Assembly (NCBI GenBank): GCA_030065855.1
Contig: JASJCT010000002.1
Coordinates: forward strand, 16,531 to 80,530
DNA length: 64,000 nucleotides
Direction of reading: 5' to 3'
DNA from: Myxococcota bacterium
GTDB lineage: Bacteria; Myxococcota_A; Polyangia; JAAYKL01
Shown here: piece after piece, positions 44,378 through 51,237 of the stretch
How the letters are laid out: the number at the start of each line of letters is the position of its first letter
Numbering within the stretch: the first letter of the stretch is position 1
The notes under the pieces: model-generated
What the model was told of the DNA's origin: nothing
The model's database searches: none
Seen by the model: only the letters and a program-made list of their open reading frames with translations
Made by a program: the position numbers and the translations under genes

Positions 44378-46174
44378 ATGACGAAGCAGGCTAAAAGAAA
44401 AAAGCTGCGCACCTGGGTCTGGACCCGTTATATCCCCGCGGCCGCGGTGGCAGCGCTCCTGCTAGGGGCTGAATGTGAATCCGAACTGGAACGGTTGCCT
44501 GAGCTGCAGGAAGGTTCTCAACTGAGCGCCCTGACCCACAAATACTCCCAGCTGATGCAGCCCTGGGGTAGCTACTGGCGCTGGTCCCAAAATGGCGGCC
44601 AGCCGCTGGTAGCGAGCGGTGCCGAGTTGCCCGACTTTTCCTATGCCGGAGCCATCAATGGCACCTACAGTATACCGCAGCGCATCGTGACCGTCACCCA
44701 CGACAGCGACGACTGCAGCTCATACAACGATCAGTCGCCCTGCATCAACGCCTGGCTGCAAGAGGCCTCCGATTACTCAGCACTGCTGCTAAAGGCCGGC
44801 GTCTACAAGATTCGTAATCCCATCGTGATACCGCCGACCAAGGTGCTTCGGGGCGAGGTAGACGGCAATGGTGTGCCCACCACCAAGATCTGGGTTGATC
44901 TCGATGGAAGCGCCAGCGAGCCTACGGTGGGACAAGCCTACATCGTGGGATATCGAGGCCCCACCGAGGTTCAATCCTGGGGCAACGCCCCGTGGGTCAA
45001 CAGCGTCCAGGGGGACGTGGCGGCAGGGTCAGTGGTGATTCCGGTGAAGTACGATCCGGGCCTAACGGGCATCACAACCGGCGATTTCGTGTCCATTTCT
45101 CAGACGTTCAGCGACTGGAATGACCGCTGCAACGATTTTGTCAAGCTGTACAACACGGTGGACAGCAGCTGCCAGATCGATGGCCAGGATATCTGGAATA
45201 GCGGCAGCTCCACAATCGCCTATCTGCGACAGGTTCAGTCCATCAATCGCACCCCGCCCTACTCTATCACCATCAGCCACCCTATCCGCCATCTACTTCG
45301 TTGGCAGGATCACTCCCACGTACGCAAAATCACCTTCATGGCCCAGAAGGTCGGCCTAGAGAACATCAAGATCGGTTTTACCCCCACCCATAACTGGGAC
45401 ACTGACGATTGTGAGAGCAACATCAACGGGTGCGGAACCGAGCAGACCTATGCCGCAGCACGGGCAGTGTTTTTCGGCAACGTAATCAACGGTTGGATCA
45501 AAAACGTCCACAGCTACGACCTGTCGTACAATCCCCCTGACCTTCACCTACACAGCCGTGGCATCGAACTACACACCTCCCAATGGGTCACCGTGGAAAA
45601 CACCTCCATGCAGCAGCCCGCCCACGTGGGCGGAGGTGGCAACGGGTATCTCTACACGCTCACAAACAGCGGTGACTGCCTGGTGAACAATGCCACCGCC
45701 GTCGACGGACGTCACAATTTCCTGTTCTATGGCGCCGGGAGTACGGGCAACGTGATCACCAGCGGCACATCCACCAACGGCAAACTCACCAACGACTCGC
45801 ACTTCGCCATGGCCCATGCCAACCTAGTGGAGAGGTTCACCCACACGGGCAACGTGTCCACCGAGAACGCGGCCTTCACCATTGCCAATCGTTATGCTGT
45901 CAGCAATGGCGCGGGACAGACCGGAGCTGATTTTACGTTCTGGAATGTCTCCGCCACCAAGCCAGTTAAATCCCGTCAGGCCACGGCCAATGCCTGGGGC
46001 TACGTGATCGGAGCCTCCAGCGCCGACAGCTCCACCAGCACTGAGTGGCGCGAGCACATCGGTATCAACCTTTCTGAGCTACAGCCGCAATCCCTTTGGT
46101 GGGCCCAGTACACCAGCCGCAGGTACGATAAGTCGAACTATCAGGCCAACACGGGCATCGTGCCTTGGTGGTAA
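44378..46174 (+). CDS. exported beta-helix (pectin-lyase-fold) protein
   Basis: A 598-residue exported protein. The basic start and hydrophobic core make a signal peptide ending near LLLGAEC; the residue before the Cys is Glu, so a lipobox is doubtful. From about residue 130 the ALLLKAGVYKIRNPIVIPPT segment is the usual opening of pectin-lyase-fold proteins. Regular beta-helix rungs follow, with clustered Asn and Gly (HSRGIELHTSQWVTVENTSM). The ribosome-binding site is excellent (AAAGGAGGTTACCCA). GC content is visibly higher than in flanking DNA. Likely a secreted polysaccharide lyase or adhesin; no catalytic residues assigned. Confidence 0.75.
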   Translation: MTKQAKRKKLRTWVWTRYIPAAAVAALLLGAECESELERLPELQEGSQLSALTHKYSQLMQPWGSYWRWSQNGGQPLVASGAELPDFSYAGAINGTYSIPQRIVTVTHDSDDCSSYNDQSPCINAWLQEASDYSALLLKAGVYKIRNPIVIPPTKVLRGEVDGNGVPTTKIWVDLDGSASEPTVGQAYIVGYRGPTEVQSWGNAPWVNSVQGDVAAGSVVIPVKYDPGLTGITTGDFVSISQTFSDWNDRCNDFVKLYNTVDSSCQIDGQDIWNSGSSTIAYLRQVQSINRTPPYSITISHPIRHLLRWQDHSHVRKITFMAQKVGLENIKIGFTPTHNWDTDDCESNINGCGTEQTYAAARAVFFGNVINGWIKNVHSYDLSYNPPDLHLHSRGIELHTSQWVTVENTSMQQPAHVGGGGNGYLYTLTNSGDCLVNNATAVDGRHNFLFYGAGSTGNVITSGTSTNGKLTNDSHFAMAHANLVERFTHTGNVSTENAAFTIANRYAVSNGAGQTGADFTFWNVSATKPVKSRQATANAWGYVIGASSADSSTSTEWREHIGINLSELQPQSLWWAQYTSRRYDKSNYQANTGIVPWW

Positions 46175-46328
46175 GCTTTCTTTTTTTGCAATGCTTCCTT
46201 GTAATCTCGAACAAATGACCATATCCGTTGTAACGCTTCAATTCGTTACCATTTGCTCTTGGCAGCCACCCTAGGACTGAGAGCTCTTCTCAGCCCCTTG
46301 CTCTTGGGCCAGTCATCTGGCAAAATCC

Positions 46329-46979
46329 TTACTTCGCTGACCTCAAGACCATGTCCATCAGTGTTCTATTGTCTGAATAGTCCAGGATCCAGAGATCACA
46401 CTTTCCTCTCAACTCTTGCCCAACACCTACAAACTGCCATCCAACCGTCCGTGTACACTCAAGGTCCCACTGTGCATCCCCAAAATATATGATGCTGTCG
46501 AAGTTACCCCCGAGCCTCGACAAGCACTGCAGCATTATCTCGATTCGTTTAACACAATCATCACTTGAAACCAGCGGCTCATCTAGAAGCTGGAAACCGC
46601 CATGAACAAGTTTCATCCTCGCAGTATGCCCCCAATCTCCGGTCGCAATGCCCACCTTCACAGCGGTTTGTTCCTGAAGTGCCTCGAAAAACGCAACCGC
46701 CCCTGGCACTGATATGCTCCCCTCAGTGCTTTCTAAGTGCTGATAGATCGCGTATCCAAAACGTTCTCTTACCCTTTCTACGTTCTGGCGATCACATATA
46801 TCGTTGTCCGCCATGATTTGTAGTAAAATCCCCACATCAGTGGCGGTCTTGTACTCACTCCAGTCAGTGCGGATCGAAACGTCTCCAAGGACCTCTTTAA
46901 CAGCGCTGATATAACATCTATCATCGAAGCCCTGGCTGTTTACAAGTGTGCCGTCAACATCAAAAATAACCGCAATCAT
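46329..46979 (-). CDS. HAD-family phosphatase
   Basis: A 216-residue HAD hydrolase with motif [11 protein letters not shown], motif [13 protein letters not shown] and motif [14 protein letters not shown]. It is similar in size and layout to phosphoglycolate-phosphatase/beta-phosphoglucomutase-type proteins. ATG 46979 lies within the broken mutL frame and uses its GGAGAGG as ribosome-binding site; the longer upstream frame is not supported. The last 61 bases or so (46347-46407) occur again, identically, at 50598-50658. Confidence 0.85.
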   Translation of the reverse strand: MIAVIFDVDGTLVNSQGFDDRCYISAVKEVLGDVSIRTDWSEYKTATDVGILLQIMADNDICDRQNVERVRERFGYAIYQHLESTEGSISVPGAVAFFEALQEQTAVKVGIATGDWGHTARMKLVHGGFQLLDEPLVSSDDCVKRIEIMLQCLSRLGGNFDSIIYFGDAQWDLECTRTVGWQFVGVGQELRGKCDLWILDYSDNRTLMDMVLRSAK

Positions 46980-47160
46980 CGTGGGTTCCTCTCCATCCCC
47001 TCTCCATCTCGATATCCACCTGAATGCGCGTGGCCCCTGCATCGAGTGCATTTTCGAGCAGCTCCTGTACCACCGAGCCCGGCTGCTCCACAACCTCTCC
47101 AGCTGCTATTTGATCTGCCACCTGTTCACTCAGGCGCACGATCCGAGCCTCACCCATCAT
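46960..47160 (-). pseudogene. mutL: mutL N-terminal fragment (truncated)
   Basis: From ATG 47160 (TTGGAGGTAGG upstream) the frame encodes the unmistakable MutL start: [20 protein letters not shown], then [20 protein letters not shown] (the GHKL ATPase helix with the Glu and Asn of the Mg-ATP site). After QVDIE the homology stops and the frame runs 15 codons into the HAD gene, ending at 46960. The remaining roughly 550 codons of a normal MutL are absent downstream. The start signals are intact, so this looks like a gene cut by insertion or rearrangement. Confidence 0.8.
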
Positions 47161-47257
47161 CCTACCTCCAACCCTGATTTTGCCCTGGGCACAAGGTCAG
47201 TGCAACCCCGAGTGTTACTTAACATGGATTCCCAACTTTGCTGAATAACGCAGCTAT

Positions 47258-47336
47258 CCGCGAATTCCCGTCATCCCCGCAAAAGCGGGCGCTGCAAAAG
47301 GGGTAATGCACGTCACTCCTGCAAGGGAATGACTGT
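47258..47336. repeat. short dispersed inverted repeat (GTCATCCCCGC type)
   Basis: CCCGTCATCCCCGCAAAAGC opens a stretch with a CCCGC-AAAA-GCGGG hairpin, and the block closes with GGGAATGACTG, the inverted form of GTCATTCCC. This is the layout of common intergenic repeats of many proteobacteria. It lies between mutL' and the next gene. Confidence 0.45.
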
Positions 47337-47395
47337 TTTCTTCAATGATTTCAAAATTTGCAAATCGAGTTCGAGTTACTTTGGACACCAGTAAT

Positions 47396-48163
47396 CTAAA
47401 ATGTAACTCCCAACAGCAAGGAGAGATCGGGTTTAATCTTGAGGAAAAGAACCTCATTGATAGGCGTTTCGTCAAAATTGGCGCTGCCATCTGCATAGTA
47501 GTAGTCAATTTGCTTTGCGTCCAAAGCAATGGTGGGAATATTCAAACGTAAGGTGAGCATAAGTGCAAGTACAGACGGAGACTTATAATGGTACGAAAAT
47601 TCGGGAAGAATGAATGGTCCATAGGATCTGTATTCGTGGTGAGTGATCTGTGTGTTTTCTCCTGGAGGCGGAGACCAATCAATCTCGTTTTGATCCCACC
47701 AAGGCGTGCCGTTGAAGCGGCCAAATTTCAGGTGTCCAATTGACAAACCAAGACCGAGGCGCACCTCGTGTCGCCCAGTATACCCCAGAAGGAACGGCAC
47801 TCCGATTCCCGTTCCAATGTGCCAACCTCTTGCCGCGTCAAGATCTGTTCCTAAATCCCCATAAATAGATCCGCGGATAGCCTGCCAGTAGAAACGGTCC
47901 CACCGCAGATTTACAGCAGCCCAAGACAAGGAGAACCCCCAGAAGCCAAAACCGGCCTGCAGTCGTACCCACTCGGTTCTGTTTTGCATAGCGCTCTCTG
48001 GTGAGTGTGAGTCAGCCACCTCAGTAAGATCTGACTCAGGAAGATGATGATCTTGGCAAGGATGCGCCGCATCAGTGTTTGGATGATAATCTTTAGTGGT
48101 GTTAGCCCACACCGATGTCGCTATGAGATAGGTGACGATTCCGATGGTTACCTTGAGTTTCAT
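47396..48163 (-). CDS. exported outer-membrane-type protein, unknown
   Basis: A 255-residue protein with a signal peptide (ending SVWA) and a GAGGAGGCAAGA ribosome-binding site. After an acidic, His-containing linker, the part from residue 65 on alternates aromatic and polar residues in strands (RLQAGFGFWGFSLSWAAVNL, IGTGIGVPFLLGYTG) and ends in a hydrophobic-Phe strand (LLLGVTF), the hallmark of an outer-membrane beta-barrel. No family recognised. Confidence 0.7.
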   Translation of the reverse strand: MKLKVTIGIVTYLIATSVWANTTKDYHPNTDAAHPCQDHHLPESDLTEVADSHSPESAMQNRTEWVRLQAGFGFWGFSLSWAAVNLRWDRFYWQAIRGSIYGDLGTDLDAARGWHIGTGIGVPFLLGYTGRHEVRLGLGLSIGHLKFGRFNGTPWWDQNEIDWSPPPGENTQITHHEYRSYGPFILPEFSYHYKSPSVLALMLTLRLNIPTIALDAKQIDYYYADGSANFDETPINEVLFLKIKPDLSLLLGVTF

Positions 48164-48411
48164 TCTTGCCTCCTCAGAATAGTTTTATCTTTTGACTATT
48201 AATTAAGCAAAATTCGATCCAAATTGGAGAATTTCATAATCACGAAAAATCCATGCAGTTGGCGCTACTCTGTCCGCCTACCCTGGCGTCCGAATGTCTA
48301 CCAAAGTGGACACCTTCTAAGCGACACAACTACCTATCGGTGAAGTTTGTAATAATGGCTTCGTCAGGGAGAGGGGTCACCCATTAGAAGTGGATTCCTG
48401 CGAAGTAAATA

Positions 48412-48440
48412 TTCCACATAAGAGGCAAATATGGTATAGT
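48412..48440 (+). promoter_or_regulatory. possible transposase promoter
   Basis: TATAGT (48435-48440) with TTCCAC 17 bases upstream (48412-48417). The transposase ATG is at 48446, so the transcript would be nearly leaderless. The -35 match is poor. Confidence 0.3.
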
Positions 48441-48445
48441 GGTTT

Positions 48446-48957
48446 ATGTTCAAAAAGACCAATCCACAGCGCGAGTTGTTTAGAGTCGAAACGAAAATAC
48501 CGCAAGGGCTCCGGGCTCGGCTCAAAGGGTCATGGGCGGAGGTATTTCGCAACGAGGTGCTCTCCACCCTCATGGACTGCGAAGAGGATTTCTCGATTCT
48601 CTACGGCATCACGGGACGTCCGAATTTCAGCGTCGGTCGCATGTTGGGTTTGTGCTTGTTGCAGGAGCTCAATCGGCTGACGGACAAAGAGGCACTCGAT
48701 GCCTTCGGTTTCGACATCCGATGGCAATATGCTCTCGACGTTACTGGAGACGAAACATACCTTTCGAGACGATCGTTGGTGGAGTTTCGGAGTCGGTTGG
48801 TCAAAGCGGATCCGGAGATGAAATTGATGCGCGGCGTGTTCAATCGTATCAGTCACGCAGCAATCGAAAAGCTCGGGGTGTCAGTAGCCGAGCAACGACT
48901 GGATTCTACGCACATTCAATCAAATATTCATTCCCGTGGCCGACTTTCGTTGTTTCA
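48446..48957 (+). pseudogene. transposase N-terminal remnant (IS1182/DUF772-like)
   Basis: The first 170 residues match the transposase InsH/DUF772 N-terminus of a family with the motif DSTxIxSNI (here RLDSTHIQSNIHSRGRLSLF). The match stops abruptly where the GGGGAC tandem array begins (48961). The frame runs on through the array (a Lys-Leu-Gly-Thr repeat) and 45 unrelated codons to 49198. The DDE core and C-terminal half are missing, so it cannot be active. Confidence 0.75.
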
Positions 48958-48960
48958 AGG

Positions 48961-49059
48961 ACAAACTGGGGACGGAGGACAGGACAAACTGGGGACCAAA
49001 CTGGGGACGGAGGACAAACTGGGGACCAAACTGGGGACGACCAAACTGGGGACGGAGGT
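48961..49059. repeat. tandem array of CAAACTGGGGAC units
   Basis: Six copies of the 12-mer CAAACTGGGGAC, interrupted by GGAGGA or GA spacers. The last copy runs into GGGGACGGAGGT (49048-49059), which is repeated inverted at 50193-50204 on the other side of the RAYT gene. It shares GGGGACGGA with the array at 25.65 kb. Confidence 0.9.
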
Positions 49060-49321
49060 CTTTATTCAACTAGATTGGGCAGTTGGCATATCAGACTCAA
49101 GGCGCTTTAATCAGTTGGCTGACTTCATCGCTGATTTTGTAATGACTCGATATTCATGGGTGTTCTTTGCGCTTGGTTCAGCGCACTTCGAGACATAGCA
49201 GAGTGCTTTGAGCACCGTGAAGCGAGAATCCCTATCATTTCTGATAGATCAATGCCTTCCCGCTTCCCTTTGCAGCAAGATCTTTAACGCCCCTGATCTG
49301 TTTTTTACTCCACGATGTTTA

Positions 49322-50041
49322 TCACGAGCGCAGAGGTCTACCCCGTATCCTGATCGCATATAGCAAGCCCTCGAAGTCTGATGTGCATCGCGGTGTGTCC
49401 ACTGTTTCATCTGGACAGTCGTCAATCAGACTCTGTTGTCGCAAATATAAGTCACACAGTCGCCGGTACTTCTTCCGTCGCGCTGCTGCCGTCTTTCCAC
49501 ACCCTAGATATGCCTGCGGCGGCGTTAGGTGCGCCGTGTACTTATTTCTCTCACCAAATGCATAGAACCGATAGGAGGAGTGCTTGTAGTTGGAGGGGTG
49601 ATAGACTATCCCGGCCCTTACCGGATTGGCGTCGCAGTAGAACATGGTTTTGAGCACTTCATATTCATTCTTTATTTCAGTCGTTCTCGGACGGTCATAG
49701 GCCACTTTACCCTGGCGACCGTGTCTTCGATTATAGCCCATGCCAAATCTGGAATGGGCGTTTCTCATCCAATTTCCAAGCAACTTAACAGCTTGTTTAA
49801 GACCCCTTTTCTTGTTGATTTTAGGGAGCACGCGTCCCACTTCGTGGGTGTGGGTTCCCATGAGGCAGTAGCCATGGACCTGAATGTTCTTTCTGAAATT
49901 TTCGGTATAAGTATCGAACAGTGCATTGAGATAGTTGTATTTTTCGGCATCCTGGGCAAAGACGCACTCTCGATTATGGGCGCGCCACATTTTGTGGAAA
50001 ACACCAGTAACGGACAGGGAAAGGGATCTTGGGGTGCGCAT
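49322..50041 (-). CDS. rayT-like: REP-associated tyrosine transposase (RAYT, Y1 HUH type)
   Basis: A 239-residue single-strand HUH transposase of the IS200-like RAYT group. After the FHKMWRAHNRECVF start comes HGYCLMGTHTHEV, where HTH is the HUH metal motif; further on YNRRHGRQGKVAYDRPR and YCDANPVRAGIVYHPSNY are the typical RAYT C-terminal blocks. RAYTs move REP/REPIN hairpins in trans and are usually single-copy and vertically kept. The gene looks intact. Its ribosome-binding site is weak (ACAGGT). It stands between two inverted GGGGAC arrays, and REP-like GTAG hairpins occur elsewhere in the window. Confidence 0.85.
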   Translation of the reverse strand: MRTPRSLSLSVTGVFHKMWRAHNRECVFAQDAEKYNYLNALFDTYTENFRKNIQVHGYCLMGTHTHEVGRVLPKINKKRGLKQAVKLLGNWMRNAHSRFGMGYNRRHGRQGKVAYDRPRTTEIKNEYEVLKTMFYCDANPVRAGIVYHPSNYKHSSYRFYAFGERNKYTAHLTPPQAYLGCGKTAAARRKKYRRLCDLYLRQQSLIDDCPDETVDTPRCTSDFEGLLYAIRIRGRPLRS

Positions 50042-50162
50042 GATTCAGATACCTGTCAATCTCTGTGCCAAAAACAGAACCTAAGCAAATACGGACTGAT
50101 AGGAAAGGAACCCAGCACTTAGAGCGGCGACATGAGGTGGCGACCGGCGGGTTCGCCGCTCA
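50042..50162. other. RAYT upstream region with long inverted repeat
   Basis: AGCGGCGA and TCGCCGCT (about 50122-50160) are 8-base perfect arms around a GC-rich loop; no gene seen. This may be a RAYT-recognised hairpin, but no GTAG motif stands next to it. Confidence 0.35.
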
Positions 50163-50338
50163 TATTGCCGATGTGGATTGGCCGATCATTCCACCTCCGT
50201 CCCCGTGACTGTTGCCGATGTGGATTGGCCGATCATTCCACCTCCGTCCCCGTGACTTTCCACCTCCGTCCCCGTGACTGTCCCCGTGACTGTCCCCGTG
50301 ACTGTCCCCGTGACTCCGTGACTTTGTCCCCGTGACTT
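50163..50338. repeat. tandem array of GTCCCCGTGACT units
   Basis: Two direct copies of a 47-base unit (50165-50211, 50212-50258), each ending in CCACCTCCGTCCCCGTGACT, then a third CCACCTCCGTCCCC, then repeated 12-mers GTCCCCGTGACT with one truncated copy. On the minus strand each is AGTCACGGGGAC, i.e. six variable bases plus GGGGAC, as in the left array. Frames through it encode an artificial Pro-Arg-Asp-Cys repeat and are not genes. Confidence 0.9.
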
Positions 50339-50527
50339 GTAGAGGAGAAACAAAAGCGGGTTTTTTACAACTGGCTGCAATACTTCGACCGCGAAACACG
50401 AAACACTGAAAAAGGAAATCGAAAATAAAGGCCCGCGGATCGATGCCTTCCTCGGCAATGTTGCGGGTGACGCCTTTGACCCAGCACTGAACGAATTCGC
50501 CATCATCGCGAGGAAGCCATTCAACTG
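50339..50527 (+). pseudogene. degraded 3' copy of the methyltransferase gene
   Basis: Nearly identical to bases 43833-44010 of the methyltransferase gene (GAGGAGAAACAAAAG..., TTTGACCCAGCACTGAAC...). A 7-base insertion (ACACGAA duplication) near 50395 breaks the frame, and the start of the gene is missing because the copy begins exactly where the GGGGAC array ends. Confidence 0.85.
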
Positions 50528-50570
50528 AAAATGACATCCCAATCTAGAAAAAAGTTGGAACGAGAAGATC

Positions 50571-50658
50571 CCAAGACCCTTACGTCGCTGGCCTCAGGAC
50601 CATGTCCATCAGTGTTCTATTGTCTGAATAGTCCAGGATCCAGAGATCACACTTTCCT
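50571..50658 (-). pseudogene. 3' copy of the HAD phosphatase gene end
   Basis: Bases 50598-50658 are identical over 61 bases to 46347-46407, the 3' end of the HAD gene; another 20 bases before this match with four mismatches. Only about 25 codons survive. It follows the methyltransferase remnant by some 45 bases. Confidence 0.85.
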
Positions 50659-50825
50659 ACTTTCCTAACCCTTGATTATGACACTCCCCCTTGAAGATTA
50701 CTCAAATTTAATAGAATATCTTCGGCAGACAGAATTGTTTTGCGTTACCTCGCTCGCTTCTGTCTGATACGTTAAAGGTCTGAGCCAGCTGTCTGTTCGG
50801 AGGCGCTTTGCGAAAGGCCAGGGGC

Positions 50826-51233
50826 ATGGCCGAGACGAATGTGTTGTTGGTCGACGACGAAGCGGATTTTCTGTCGCGCCTATCAGAACGCCTACAGGCA
50901 TTTGGCCTAAATACTTTGAACGCCACCTCTGGAGAAGAGGCCCTGCTCATCATGAAGCAGCTGCCCATCGATGTGGTTATCTTGGATGTCTTGATGCCTA
51001 ACGAGAACGGCATTGACATCCTCGCAGACATCAAGCAGGACCATCCGCATACAGCGGTCATGCTGCTGAGCGGCGTGGCGGATTTATCTACAACTATCGA
51101 GGGGATGCGGCGGCGCGCGTTCGACTATCTCATCAAACCGGTAAATATAGATGAGCTGATTGCCCGCATACGGGATGCCGCGAAAAGAAAATCACTCCAA
51201 TCAGAACTCGCATACAATCAGGGCGGGGGGTAA
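50826..51233 (+). CDS. response regulator, receiver-only
   Basis: A 135-residue single receiver domain: VLLVDDEAD (acidic pocket), ILDVLMPNENG with the phosphoryl Asp near residue 51, a Ser/Gly switch segment (LLSGVAD) and the YLIKPV lysine. No output domain. ATG 50826 follows AGGCCAGGGGC; the six-codon longer version is less likely. Its stop is 4 bases before the next start, so it is co-transcribed with the PEP-utilising enzyme and presumably controls or is linked to it. The sensor kinase is not adjacent. Confidence 0.88.
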   Translation: MAETNVLLVDDEADFLSRLSERLQAFGLNTLNATSGEEALLIMKQLPIDVVILDVLMPNENGIDILADIKQDHPHTAVMLLSGVADLSTTIEGMRRRAFDYLIKPVNIDELIARIRDAAKRKSLQSELAYNQGGG

Positions 51234-51237
51234 TCAT

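Larger units (their letters stand above)
49048..50204. mobile_element. RAYT-containing element bounded by inverted GGGGACGGAGGT
   Basis: A 12-base perfect inverted repeat encloses 1157 bases that contain a single gene, the RAYT transposase. Outside each end the same motif is amplified into a tandem array. The element separates a transposase remnant (left) from a methyltransferase-gene remnant (right), so it sits in disrupted DNA. Exact ends and target duplication are not defined. Confidence 0.55.

Noticed and set aside
48958..49198. C-terminal continuation of the transposase frame
   Set aside because: It encodes the repeat and unrelated sequence, not the DDE domain; the gene is treated as truncated at about 48957.
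50160..50542. Protein-coding ORFs over the right GGGGAC array
   Set aside because: Half of each product is a repeat artefact and the other half antisense to the methyltransferase remnant.
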